Position numbers and translations under genes: made by a program. Below the pieces are notes generated by a model. It saw nothing but the letters and a program-made list of their open reading frames with translations, ran no database searches and was not told where the DNA came from. This document shows positions 61,201-64,000 of a stretch of DNA of 64,000 nt, in pieces (the first letter of the stretch is position 1; every line of letters begins with the position of its first letter). Source of the DNA: Nereocystis luetkeana (taxonomy: Eukaryota > Sar > Phaeophyceae > Laminariales > Laminariaceae); NCBI GenBank assembly GCA_031213475.1, contig JARUPZ010000020.1:10343562-10407561 (forward strand), read 5' to 3'.

Positions 61201-62240
61201 GTGCCGGTGTGATCGGCTTCTCCACCCCAATGCAACGCAATCCAATCCAATTCCATACACCACCTCACCCTATCCCACCCCCATGACGCAAGCCAAACTC
61301 TGGCGATATGCGAAATCAACCCAACACAAAACAACCTGTACCCACCCGCCCCAACCTAACTTATGGCGACCTACTCGTACGTCTATCTAATCCATCTTCG
61401 CCGCTGTCGGCGCTGTTCTGCCGTACAGGAAAATGCTGGCGCGGGCACCATCTTCGTGGATGTGCTTTGGGCGATGGTGGTATTGGTGGGCTGCTCGATG
61501 TCGCTTGGGGGATGCATGGTAGCCTACCGGCACTTCAAAACCGGGGGAGGGGCCGGTACTATGTATCTGCCGGTCGAGGCTGCGGTAAGCTAAAACATTT
61601 TGTTTTTTGTGTCACGAGTTTTTCGTGTGTGAGGGTGCTGTAGAGTACCAGGTATGTGGTTTATAGCCCTCGGCCTCGGAAAGGGGTGTTTTTTTTCATG
61701 TATCTAAATATTTCACATTTTTCATAACGCCAGGCAGGTACCAGGTGGTAGTCTTTTCACATGCAGCATGGAATGTGGACTTTTTTTTTTTTTTTTTTTT
61801 TTTCTTCCTATGTTCGCTGTTGGCGATTGGACAAAAACTCGGTCATCATCATTCACTCAACTCTTCCATGTATTACTGCTGCTGTAGCCTGATAGTACTT
61901 TTTATTCAACCACGATATGCCCTTTGGCTGTGACCTCAACAACCGATGGCTTGTAGTTGATACTCAGCTCTTTGCGGTTCTTCGTGCGCGTTTTTTGTGT
62001 TGTTTTTGGGCTTGCTTGTCGTTTTTTTTCATCGTATCGTACAAGCACTACCACCTCAAACTCGATGTCACCACCTCAAACCCACCACCCTTTTTGTCTC
62101 ACTTTTTGTTGTTTTTTGTTTCGTGCGCGTTTTTTTTTTTTTTTTTCTCTCTTGGTGCTTTGACTTGCCAGGAGGAGGTGGAGCTGTCAAGGCGTGGCAA
62201 GGGCGCCGAGCCGACTCCTGACGTGGTCCGCATCGGATAG
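20575..62240 (+). CDS. Large single-pass surface protein, 20 exons, 936 residues
   Basis: Exons: 20575-20646, 23216-23409, 30319-30412, 31755-31916, 42567-42701, 45918-46058, 48833-48940, 49641-49901, 50478-50567, 51365-51493, 52055-52261, 54293-54493, 54910-55045, 55454-55551, 56801-56949, 58851-58968, 59569-59673, 60194-60379, 61429-61584, 62172-62240. Every junction is GT-AG, and the joined frame is open for 2,808 bases to a TAG. Residues 1-21 form a signal peptide; 25-650 hold about six diverged repeats with a recurrent V-A-T-V/I-x-x-x-P-S-V start, an I-x-G-T-G-F turn and an N/D-T-G-A-G end; 659-803 hold two CxxxC...DGxCD...GTDCxDCG motifs; 870-894 is the only strong transmembrane helix; 42 tail residues follow, including RRGKG. 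Five N-x-T sequons support an extracellular location. The repeats may be IPT/TIG-like beta sandwiches. Function is unknown; a cell-surface or wall-binding role is inference. Small extra exons cannot be excluded. Confidence 0.85.
23216..23409 (+). CDS. Exon 2: first repeat, N-terminal part
   Basis: Residues 25-89. Acceptor TGTAG, donor GTGAGT, phase 2 at the end. Contains FVYDIAPKVRIAGSGFG, the I-x-G-x-G-F turn of the repeat, and the strand-like pair YTVEVQSSTVIVLYLK. The next intron is 6.9 kb and holds a D fragment, a satellite array, a TTAA MITE and SINE-A copies. Confidence 0.85.
24778..24860 (+). repeat. Family D fragment
   Basis: The stretch around ACCCGTCGACAACCAGCACA matches the start of family D. 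It keeps only about 80 bp of the 5' side and breaks off at the AATCCTAGA landmark. Confidence 0.65.
25780..26510. repeat. Satellite array, about seven units of 105-125 bp
   Basis: Unit landmarks GAGGCTGGCC..TCGGC(C/T)GG(C/T)GGTGTT recur near 25,790, 25,912, 26,031, 26,138, 26,245, 26,357 and 26,475. Each is followed by a CGCCTC..GAGGAGAGGCTCT segment, then ATTGCAATACC and CTCGTGCAACAC. Units are 70-85% alike by eye. It lies within intron 2. Minus-strand open frames across it are by-products of the periodicity. Confidence 0.75.
27595..27684. mobile_element. TTAA palindromic MITE, copy 1
   Basis: 90-bp near-palindrome. Left arm starts CCCCTTTAGAACCGCAGTCC; the right arm is its complement. Flanks are TTAT (27,591-27,594) and TTAA (27,685-27,688), consistent with a TTAA target duplication with one later change. 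Confidence 0.85.
28030..28135 (-). repeat. SINE-A body fragment
   Basis: On the minus strand, GGGAATGCTGAACGAACCC and a GACGTCTGTGGCCGCGGC-like segment match the body of SINE family A. The tRNA-like head is missing. Confidence 0.5.
28598..28955 (+). repeat. SINE family A, copy 1 (tRNA-derived)
   Basis: The head has TGGCTTAGTAGG (A box) and GGTTCGAGTC (B box) 44 bases apart start to start, the spacing of a real tRNA. The acceptor stem does not pair, so it is a SINE and not a tRNA gene. The body holds AGCGCGAGAGCGCGAGTTAG, ATCGACAAGCAGAGGGAATG and a 20-G tract at 28,813-28,832, and ends in an A-rich stretch near 28,945. Lies in intron 2. Confidence 0.8.
29750..29892. repeat. Two-unit tandem repeat, period 71 bp
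   Basis: GGAAGTAATGTTTTGCGGGG at 29,750 recurs as GGAAGTAGTGTTTTGCGGGG at 29,821, each followed by a CTCTGGTGGGGGG end. Intron 2. Confidence 0.8.
30319..30412 (+). CDS. Exon 3: end of first repeat
   Basis: Residues 89-120. The acceptor CCGCAG supplies the last base of codon 89 (Lys) after the phase-2 intron, and the exon ends in phase 0 at the donor GTCAGT. Sequence KWMKLEPGSSPTGLYLSS fits the repeat's second half (W...PG.L.V). It was placed because it is the only stretch in the intron that repairs the phase between exons 2 and 4. The following 1.34-kb intron carries two degenerate arrays. Confidence 0.75.
30413..31060. repeat. Degenerate CAGTTACTCAGTCA array
   Basis: About 650 bp in intron 3 built from imperfect 12-16-bp words such as TTACTCAGTCAG, GTCAGTCATT and TTACTCGATCAG. 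It begins right at the exon 3 donor. No coding value. Confidence 0.65.
31360..31505. repeat. Degenerate CCCGGTTATC array
   Basis: Imperfect 15-17-bp units such as GTACCCGGTTATC and GTACCCGAGTATCG in intron 3. Confidence 0.6.
31565..31690 (-). repeat. Family G fragment
   Basis: Contains GAGCGGTGCTCCGTTTCGAA and GGGATGCGTGGTCAATGATG, matching the 5' part of family G (53,040-53,830 and 60,600-61,140). Confidence 0.6.
31755..31916 (+). CDS. Exon 4: second repeat, N-terminal part
   Basis: Residues 121-174, phase 0 at both ends. IATIVASPTVEASSKEVYM is the repeat's opening; RLVVNGTNF is the I-x-G-x-x-F turn and carries an N-G-T sequon. Acceptor TACAG, donor GTGCGA. The next intron is 10.65 kb, the longest in the gene, and is packed with repeats (families D, F, H, SINE A and B, two MITE types). 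Confidence 0.9.
32335..33085 (+). repeat. Family F, plus copy
   Basis: About 750 bp that pair with 38,525-39,290 as an inverted repeat. Landmarks shared are TTTCGTGAAA..CTTTGGGTCCTA, a GACGGCCCGCGTCC segment, GCAGCGACGGGGATACAGCG, TTTGCGAGGCAAAGAGGGAT and GTCTACTCTGTGCTAGGG. Conserved peptide-like stretches (FARQRG..NWV.DG) occur in both copies, so the family may derive from a coding sequence. Class unknown. Confidence 0.65.
33400..33655 (+). repeat. Family H, copy 1
   Basis: Matches 34,685-34,930 (minus) and 48,010-48,365 (plus). Landmarks: AAAAATAGGTATACCTACGC, TGCGCATTGTACC, CGAATGGCTCAAAAGGCCAA, CTTTGGCTTC and CTCGAACGATCACTTT. Unclassified, about 250 bp. Confidence 0.7.
33880..34400 (-). 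repeat. Family D copy split by SINE B
   Basis: The minus-strand D sequence reads up to about 33,985, is interrupted by a plus-oriented SINE-B body (33,990-34,203), then resumes at 34,205 to about 34,390. The sequence CGTACGTGGCAA appears on the left edge and GGTACGTGGCAA on the right, suggesting a target duplication. Confidence 0.6.
33990..34203 (+). repeat. SINE family B body with poly(A) tail
   Basis: Contains CACAATTCGATGCGAGTCGA, TTCTCGCGATAAAAATGAAG, GACCCCGGATCTGAGTTACG and GATGTGCGAAGATAATGAAT, followed by a run of about 28 A. The tRNA-like head is missing, so it is 5'-truncated. Poly(A) at the 3' end shows retrotransposition. Confidence 0.75.
34460..34623. mobile_element. TTAA palindromic MITE, two adjacent copies
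   Basis: Two units of the GGACCGCAGTCCCGTTTTGG palindrome lie back to back (about 34,460-34,538 and 34,541-34,623). Both have lost clean TTAA flanks. The arrangement suggests one inserted at or near the end of the other. Confidence 0.7.
34685..34930 (-). repeat. Family H, copy 2
   Basis: On the minus strand it carries CGAATGGCTCGAAAGGCCAA, CTTTGGCTTCAATTGAAGC and CTCGAACGATCACTTTTTCG, matching copies at 33,400 and 48,010. Confidence 0.65.
35120..35265 (+). repeat. Family D fragment
   Basis: Starts TGTGTGTGTTCTTCACATTA, keeps ACCCGTCGACATCCAGCACA and ATACAAGTTCTGTGGTCAC, and ends after CCACAGAGATACT. Only the first 140 bp of the family are present. Confidence 0.7.
35366..35815 (-). mobile_element. 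CGGGGGACCAT MITE split by a SINE B
   Basis: The left end (TTACGGGCGACCATAGTTAA, from 35,366) and the right end (TTGGTCCTATTTACTATGGC, to about 35,815) belong to one 100-bp MITE. Its middle is interrupted by a complete SINE B (35,412-35,785, minus). The SINE is therefore younger than this MITE copy. Confidence 0.6.
35412..35785 (-). repeat. SINE family B, full copy (tRNA-derived)
   Basis: Read on the minus strand the head has TGGTTCAAGTGG (A box) and GGTTAGAGCCC (B-box-like) 43 bases apart. Next come GGTGGGTCGGACTTTGAC, the GCACAATTCGATGCGAG body and an A/G-rich tail of about 45 bases. This is the most complete B copy in the window. Confidence 0.75.
36218..36745 (-). CDS. Possible nested ORF of unknown function
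   Basis: A 175-codon minus frame inside intron 4, in one of its few repeat-poor stretches. It has a charged N-terminal 70 residues, then FTRQQFLLFTSLVTAGVFLS, which could be a membrane helix, and no recognised domain. The opposite strand is also open for 133 codons, so this may be chance. A 10-bp-stem hairpin (GGGAAGCAC..GTGCTTCCC) lies at its 3' end, 36,241-36,266. Confidence 0.2.
   Translation of the reverse strand: MFQIRTATKYEKHCVPGAGGKGNRLEGSGNKSTCEGAGRLVQGDETAMENGSRTADGDPRPARTSSREQQSSFTRQQFLLFTSLVTAGVFLSMLTTTLPCVSYDADSSPDSISHELVSCEIGGHLRAVIEWIPAAMLLMKFRTSISVRCSLACFVSCTFSGKHDHVLPSRILIVL
37453..37790 (+). repeat. SINE family A, copy 2
   Basis: Head CCCAGTGGCTTGATCGGTGG with B box GTGGTTCGAGTCTC; body AGCGGAAAGCGCTAGAGGG, GCAGTGGGAATGCTAAACCC, and an A-rich end CCCCATAAAATAATAAAAAT. 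Aligns over its length with copies at 28,598 and 45,455. Confidence 0.8.
37928..38015 (+). repeat. SINE family B tail fragment
   Basis: GTGACCCCGGATTTGAGTTA and GATGTGCGAAGATAATAAAT match the 3' 90 bp of SINE B. Confidence 0.65.
38138..38275. repeat. Two-unit tandem repeat, period 68 bp
   Basis: GTCAGAAGAACTGGGGCTAG occurs with start-to-start spacing of 68 (38,138 and 38,206), followed in both by AAATAATGGATCTT and ending TGTCCTTAG. Confidence 0.85.
38525..39290 (-). repeat. Family F, minus copy
   Basis: Inverted partner of 32,335-33,085, 5.4 kb away in the same intron. Minus-strand reading shows SLVADAAPKPPAGSSDG and WFARQRGIKNWVCDG, longer conserved peptide than the plus copy. The pair could fold as a large stem in the pre-mRNA. 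Confidence 0.65.
39690..40215 (-). repeat. Family D, longest uninterrupted copy
   Basis: About 520 bp. Minus-strand order: TGTGTTCTTCACATTAAACC, GTCGACATCCAGCACAACC, ATACAAGTTCTGTGGTCAC, CATGTCATCATACTAGATAC, GAAACAATCAAAGAGAAAAC, a C-rich tract, then a long purine-rich end. No open frame, no paired ends, no poly(A). Class unknown. Confidence 0.7.
40610..41010 (-). repeat. SINE family B, copy in family D
   Basis: Minus-strand features: B box GGTTCGAGCCCCAGGTGGG (40,980-41,000), GCACAATTCGATGCGAGTCG, GACCCCGGATCTGAGTTACG and an A-rich tail. The A box is lost. Split by the MITE at 40,831-40,920. Confidence 0.7.
40831..40920. mobile_element. TTAA palindromic MITE inside SINE B
   Basis: 90-bp copy flanked by TTAA on both sides (40,827-40,830; 40,921-40,924). 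The SINE B at 35,650 shows the unoccupied site as GCGCTCTCAACAATTG, which confirms insertion at a TTAA-like site with duplication. Confidence 0.9.
42085..42430 (+). repeat. Family D, plus copy
   Basis: Begins after a TG microsatellite, holds ACCCGTCGACATCCAGCACA, GTGAACTGCAGTGGGCAATG and GAAACAATCAAAGAGAAAAC, and ends CTAAGAGAAACAATCTGTCG. Lacks the last 170 bp of the full copy. Confidence 0.75.
42567..42701 (+). CDS. Exon 5: second repeat, C-terminal part
   Basis: Residues 175-219, phase 0 at both ends. Acceptor TGCAG, donor GTGAGT. Sequence ILSSNQIAITKVFRDD then PGPLKLVAVNTGAGRLVL has the W...GPL.V..xNTGAG pattern that closes a repeat. The following 3.2-kb intron has a CCTTGCCTTG-type pyrimidine tract (42,720-42,880), a D copy and a SINE A. 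Confidence 0.9.
43775..44020 (-). repeat. Family D, minus copy
   Basis: Minus-strand landmarks TTAACCCGTTCTTGCTACCC, ATACAAGTTCTGTGGTCACC, CCACGTACCTGGTATGCAGC and GCCATGTCATCACACTGGAT. It shows the TACCTGGTATGCAG junction seen next to the SINE B in the 40,430-41,390 copy. Confidence 0.7.
45455..45765 (-). repeat. SINE family A, copy 3
   Basis: On the minus strand: TGGCTTGGTAGG A box, GGTTCGAGTCGC B box, GACGAGCAGTGGGAATGCTG body, GTGACCACGGCTTGTCCAGA and an A-rich end. Intron 5. Confidence 0.8.
45918..46058 (+). CDS. Exon 6: third repeat, N-terminal part
   Basis: Residues 220-266, phase 0. Contains GGIVIAEVQADLTGHGITVV and IIISGDGFVDGVK, the I-x-G-x-G-F turn. Acceptor GACAG, donor GTATGG. 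The 2.77-kb intron that follows holds a TTAA MITE, a D fragment and a family H copy split by another MITE. Confidence 0.9.
47048..47136. mobile_element. TTAA palindromic MITE, best-preserved copy
   Basis: 89 bp, arms CCCCTTTAGAACCGCAGTCC and complement, exact TTAA on both sides (47,044-47,047; 47,137-47,140). Internal spacer of about 20 bp (CTACTTAAAATTTGACTG). No coding capacity. Confidence 0.92.
47425..47515 (+). repeat. Family D fragment
   Basis: GTCGACATCCAGCACAACC and GTCCGTGCCGATTCTGCAA match the first 90 bp of the family. Confidence 0.6.
48010..48365 (+). repeat. Family H copy split by a TTAA MITE
   Basis: AAAAATAGGTATACCTACGC at the left and CTCGAACGACGACTGTTACG at the right belong to one H copy; the MITE at 48,136-48,229 sits between. 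H is older than this MITE insertion. Confidence 0.7.
48136..48229. mobile_element. TTAA palindromic MITE inside family H
   Basis: 94 bp, arms CCCTTTTAGAACTGCACTCC and CTAAAAGGG end, TTAA at 48,132-48,135 and 48,230-48,233. Confidence 0.85.
48833..48940 (+). CDS. Exon 7: third repeat, middle part
   Basis: Residues 267-302, phase 0. VRFANALRGGGTNFTITDTQ then LTLDLAEGSLWRR; N-F-T sequon. Acceptor GGCAG, donor GTGAGC. The next intron (700 bp) holds a CGGGGGACCAT MITE and a GATCTGATCTT array. Confidence 0.9.
49180..49278. mobile_element. CGGGGGACCAT MITE, intact copy
   Basis: 99 bp. Ends CGGGGGACCATAGTAAATAG and the complement ATGGTCCCCCG, with TTA on both sides (49,177-49,179; 49,279-49,281). 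The interior has GTTCGTAAAAATAGCGAAAT and GTACCGTAGG. Non-coding. Confidence 0.8.
49410..49612. repeat. Degenerate TTGATCTGATCTTGCC array
   Basis: Imperfect 20-35-bp units with GATCTGATCT and CC(G/A)TTG words, ending just before exon 8. Pyrimidine-rich on the plus strand, possibly aiding acceptor recognition. Confidence 0.6.
49641..49901 (+). CDS. Exon 8: end of third and start of fourth repeat
   Basis: Residues 303-389, phase 0. It joins a repeat end (PGVLVLLAAEAGDGW) to a new start KVATVFEDPSVEASDIEIY and turn LLIKGTGF. It shows that repeats were duplicated with a phase-0 intron in the middle of each. Acceptor ATCAG, donor GTGAGT. The 576-bp intron after it has no recognised repeat. Confidence 0.92.
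50478..50567 (+). CDS. Exon 9: fourth repeat, middle
   Basis: Residues 390-419, phase 0. VVNRTTIRLSLSSTSSEWT has an N-R-T sequon and the strand pattern I.L.L.....W. Acceptor CTCAG, donor GTGAGC. The intron that follows (797 bp) holds a TTAA MITE and a GTCT microsatellite (51,311-51,356). Confidence 0.88.
50878..50964. mobile_element. TTAA palindromic MITE, older copy
   Basis: 87 bp. TTAA on the left (50,874-50,877) and TTTG on the right. Arms are more diverged (GTACCGCAGTCCCGATTTGG), suggesting an earlier insertion. Confidence 0.8.
51365..51493 (+). CDS. Exon 10: fourth repeat end, fifth repeat start
   Basis: Residues 420-462, phase 0. GMNTGAGMVTFDAP closes the repeat; VTVATVVSDADVHESGVEVF opens the next. 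Acceptor CGCAG, donor GTGACG. The 561-bp intron after it has no recognised repeat. Confidence 0.9.
52055..52261 (+). CDS. Exon 11: fifth repeat
   Basis: Residues 463-531, phase 0. LVIYGAGFKGEPVLNFEPP holds the turn; NYTLSVISETELRLDL has an N-Y-T sequon; W...PGALMVKGINVGDGD closes it. Acceptor ATCAG, donor GTGAGG. A 2.0-kb intron follows with two family G copies and a GTCACC array. Confidence 0.92.
53040..53440 (-). repeat. Family G, copy 1
   Basis: Carries GAGTAGGAACGGTGCTCCG, GATGCGTGGTCACTGGTCG, a GTGGCCACATG segment and GGAGAATGTGAAATGCACGA, in the same order as 53,440-53,830 and inverted to 60,600-61,000. Two copies lie head to tail here. Confidence 0.7.
53440..53830 (-). repeat. Family G, copy 2
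   Basis: Carries GGAGGAACGAGACGTGTTGA, TCCTAGGAGGTAGATGGTGG and GAGTAGGAACGGTGCGCCG, with a C-rich tract at the end (53,766-53,802). About 380 bp; no open frame. Confidence 0.7.
53880..54250. repeat. Degenerate CCGAACCGTCACC array
   Basis: Units such as CGAACCGTCACCTTTTT and CGCATTCTGCCGTTT recur about every 60-100 bp up to exon 12. Looser copies start near 52,690. Confidence 0.6.
54293..54493 (+). CDS. Exon 12: sixth repeat, N-terminal part
   Basis: Residues 532-598, phase 0. VKVATILEDPSVKEADMHVY then FPVRGTGFVSVQ, closest in sequence to exon 8. Acceptor GACAG, donor GTGAGA. The 416-bp intron after it has a GAT microsatellite (54,868-54,902) directly before the next acceptor. Confidence 0.92.
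54910..55045 (+). CDS. Exon 13: sixth repeat, C-terminal part
   Basis: Residues 599-644. ENWHNGVMNLQLLDGGSWAV and VPLKIMSIDTGAGRISF. Acceptor TGCAG, donor GTGCTA, phase 1, which matches exon 14. The 408-bp intron after it has no recognised repeat. Confidence 0.88.
55454..55551 (+). CDS. Exon 14: first cysteine motif, N-terminal half
   Basis: Residues 644-676. CEDSCTFADDGQCDEPGV (C659, C663, C671) is the CxxxC...DGxCD half of a motif whose second half lies in exon 16. Acceptor ATCAG, donor GTGAGC. The 1.25-kb intron after it contains the MITE nest at 55,655-55,985. Confidence 0.9.
55655..55985. mobile_element. Three CGGGGGACCAT MITEs nested in each other
   Basis: Three left ends in a row (about 55,655, 55,695 and 55,736) are followed by three right ends (55,838, 55,912, 55,975). 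The innermost, 55,736-55,838, is complete. The order L1 L2 L3 R3 R2 R1 is what repeated insertion at the same internal site, about 40 bp from the left end (ATTGTTA), would give. Confidence 0.75.
56801..56949 (+). CDS. Exon 15: Tyr/Ser/Gly-rich spacer
   Basis: Residues 677-726. AFGTSSSYMGGSSYSSSYYS and further Y/D/N-rich sequence. Acceptor TGCAG, donor GTGAGA, phase 2. It interrupts the first cysteine motif. The 1.9-kb intron that follows has a 16-C tract (57,453-57,468) and no other gene. Confidence 0.88.
58851..58968 (+). CDS. Exon 16: spacer end and first GTDCTDCG
   Basis: Residues 726-765. YKYAGYDETYQYYGMSDDGF then CDVGTDCTDCG (C753, C759, C762). Acceptor GGCAG, donor GTAGGC. A TTAA MITE sits in the following 600-bp intron. 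Confidence 0.9.
59182..59268. mobile_element. TTAA palindromic MITE, diverged copy
   Basis: 87 bp, arms CCCTTTTAGAACCGCAGACC and the complement with changes. Flanks no longer show a clean TTAA. Intron 16. Confidence 0.75.
59569..59673 (+). CDS. Exon 17: second cysteine motif
   Basis: Residues 766-800. CVNTCQHARDGYCDDPRSGG then CPSGTDCQ (C772, C776, C784, C793, C799), an uninterrupted copy of the motif that exons 14-16 split. Acceptor GTCAG, donor GTGAGA. The 520-bp intron after it has no recognised repeat. Confidence 0.92.
60194..60379 (+). CDS. Exon 18: motif end and acidic/aromatic stalk
   Basis: Residues 801-862. DCG completes GTDCQDCG; then an N-F-T sequon, WFDDDDWEMLWNDDG and VYKRDWNDHKIVHQ. 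Acceptor GGCAG, donor GTTTGT. A 26-G run begins 21 bases downstream of the donor (60,401-60,426), and a second lies at 60,569-60,594. Confidence 0.9.
60600..61000 (+). repeat. Family G, plus copy
   Basis: Inverted relative to 53,040-53,830. GGCCGTTGACCGCGCATCCC, GAGCACCGTTCCTACTCCTC, GTGGCCACCATCTATCTCCT and ACATTTCGCATTTTGCCACA. Intron 18. Confidence 0.7.
61030..61140 (+). repeat. Family G fragment
   Basis: GACCATCGACCACGCACCCC and GGAGCACCGTTCGCACTC repeat the first 100 bp of the family directly after the fuller copy. Confidence 0.65.
61429..61584 (+). CDS. Exon 19: transmembrane helix
   Basis: Residues 863-914. IFVDVLWAMVVLVGCSMSLG and GCMVAY (about 870-895) is the only strong membrane segment, followed by RHFK, a basic stop-transfer flank that puts the C-terminus in the cytoplasm. 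Acceptor TACAG, donor GTAAGC. The 587-bp intron after it has T-runs. Confidence 0.92.
62172..62240 (+). CDS. Exon 20: cytoplasmic tail and stop
   Basis: Residues 915-936 and TAG: EEVELSRRGKGAEPTPDVVR then IG. Acceptor GCCAG after a T-rich tract (62,128-62,145). The short tail has one basic patch and no kinase or known signalling motif. Confidence 0.85.
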   Translation, partial: EEVELSRRGKGAEPTPDVVRIG

Positions 62241-64000
62241 GCGTGTCTTTGTGCTCGTACAGTAGTTGAGGATTTTTTATTTTGTGGAGAAGCCCACGGT
62301 CAGCAAACACACTTCTTTTGCCGTCGGAGGTGTCAGAGCCGGAAAGGCGCTGTCCACGCTATGCTCGAGCTTTTACCAAAGCGCTGCCCTGCTCCATGAT
62401 TTTATCGACGTTTTATGGAAGCTTCGCCCGTATTTTGCATTTCTCAAGCTTAGCCAAAGCATTTGCTGCCCTGGTGAAGCTTTTCTCCTAGCTCTCACCG
62501 GGCCAAGCTTTGCTTCGCTCCAGTTTTGTCAACGCTAGGGTGGAAGCTTGGCCCACGATCCGCTCAGAACTTTATCGACCCTCTGTTGAAAGCTTCATCG
62601 ACCATCTGCTCAGGCTTTGCTCGCCACAGCGCTCCAGCCTCGCTCCTCGCCATGTGGGTTGGTTTTGCTCTCCGTGGACGGTGGGGGGGCGAGGTGTGTG
62701 GGCTGTAGGAGCTAACAAATGTGTAACGAATGGTGTATGCGTTAGCCCGTTGTGGACATTTGCAGGGAAGGCTGGAAGGTTGTTGAGCGGCCTTTTCGCG
62801 ACGTGCTAGGGGTGTTTTGGGGGCGTGATTTTGTTGGTTTTCGAGCGAAGAGTGGAGGGGGAGAAAATTATATGATGGGGAGGAAGGGGTTGATTCGGAA
62901 AAAAAAAGCGGGGGTGATTCCGAAAAGAAAAAAAAGTGATTCAGAGAAAAGGGTGCTTGGGAAGGGCGGGGGGGAGGGGGGGGGGGGGCCTTAGCACAAC
63001 CGCTAGTCTTGTGTTTGTTCCTTTATTCTGTCGTGTGTGTACGGTGAGGTGGACAGTGTACGGATTAGCTACTTTTCCGTCGTGTCGGCAGAGAGGAAGT
63101 CGCGATATATGATGCAAAGACCGCGCGAAGCAAGTCCAGGACGAGATTTGCCTCACGCTTTTTCTTTTTTTTTTTTGGCTTGCGGCGATATTTGTCGAGG
63201 GCATATTTAGTTGCCATCATACATGCGGCGGTACGATGTCGGTCCGGCTTGACTGCTTGACTGCTTTCCCCCCCACACGGACGGATTTGGCCTGCCGCCG
63301 TAGTTCGAACGCGGTAAAATGACGAAATAGTTAATCTACCGTCCCATTTTTTTTTGGCCTTTTCAACGGGTTGTCTTTGTTGCTGTACGCTGATTTTGTC
63401 GGCGGTGCGACGGCCACATGAGAAGCGAGTAGCTTGGGCGTTCGCCCGAAAGATTCGGTGCTTTTATTGACGGGAGTAGCTGGGATGTTCGCTGGATAGT
63501 GTTACGGAGTACTTTCGACGTCTACGTTGTCGTAGAAACATGGTACAGGTTCAGCTACCACTAGTGACGTCGTCCACGTTGACGTAGAAACATCATGACG
63601 GTTCACAATCGAAGGCAGGTTAACGATGAGAAGCGAAGGTAGCGCGCCAGGCTCGGGGGTTTCCATTTGTCGACGGTGTTTTTTGTAGACATCTTCCTCC
63701 ATCCATCGTTCGCCCCGCCTTTTTTGTCCTTGATTTGATGCTTGTCGATATGTGTCGAAGTCACCAGAATGTCTACCTCCCCACTCGAGGGCTGTCTGTC
63801 ATATTGTGTCACCATCGACTTTCGTTTGTAGGGACGCGTTACTATACACCAGTATCTGAAGAACAATCGAAAATATATGTATTTCCTGTCCAGAAAGACG
63901 GAAGAGTGTACCGGATGCGCTGCAGGATGCGCTATATATGTAGTGTGCCTTCTGTACCCAGGCACGGCATGGTTTGGTTTGGTGTACAACTATTGTTACT
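62241..64000. other. Probable 3' UTR and downstream region, no gene
   Basis: No convincing coding region. 62,330-62,680 has a loose repeat of AAGCTT, GCTTTGC and TTTATCGACC words. A G-rich run lies at 62,964-62,988. Two similar stretches with ACGTAGAAACAT-like words occur at 63,515-63,600. No poly(A) signal could be chosen with confidence; a 3' UTR of unknown length must start at 62,241. Confidence 0.4.

Overview
The window is eukaryotic nuclear DNA. It is intron-rich, with GT-AG splice sites, poly(A)-tailed SINE-like repeats, LINEs, DNA transposons and a copia fossil. A brown alga (Phaeophyceae) or a close stramenopile relative is the best guess. The guess rests on the large, repeat-filled introns, a paired cysteine motif (CxxxC...DGxCD...GTDCxDCG) that I recall from protist and algal surface proteins, and the style of the transposon proteins. 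It is an inference; no species marker was seen.

Layout. Bases 1-20,000 are a transposon graveyard. They hold GC-rich degenerate repeats (1-1,640), a LINE C-terminal fragment (1,645-2,130), a broken Ty1/copia fossil (about 2,140-5,400), and an inverted pair of LINE 3' ends (6,600-6,925 plus; 7,563 onward minus). The minus copy runs through a nearly full LINE to 12,830. After it come a palindromic block of tRNA-like repeats (12,870-13,740), a hAT transposase remnant (14,460-14,895), two nested DDE_1-type transposons (15,597-18,385) and the tail of a second LINE type (18,386-18,990).

Bases 20,575-62,240 are one host gene on the plus strand. I assembled it by eye as 20 exons with 19 GT-AG introns and one continuous frame of 936 codons plus stop. 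It predicts a secreted, single-pass membrane protein: signal peptide, about six diverged repeats of roughly 90-115 residues (beta-rich, perhaps IPT/TIG-like), a tyrosine/serine/aspartate-rich region between two cysteine motifs, one transmembrane helix and a short tail. Introns fill about 93% of the locus. The largest is 10.65 kb.

The introns hold several repeat families that can be recognised by comparing copies inside the window: a 90-bp palindromic MITE flanked by TTAA (eight copies), a 100-bp MITE with CGGGGGACCAT ends (including a three-deep self-nest), two tRNA-derived SINE families (A and B), and four unclassified families (D, F, G, H). Some are nested three deep, which gives an order of insertion. 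Bases 62,241-64,000 hold probable 3' UTR and intergenic DNA with no recognisable gene.
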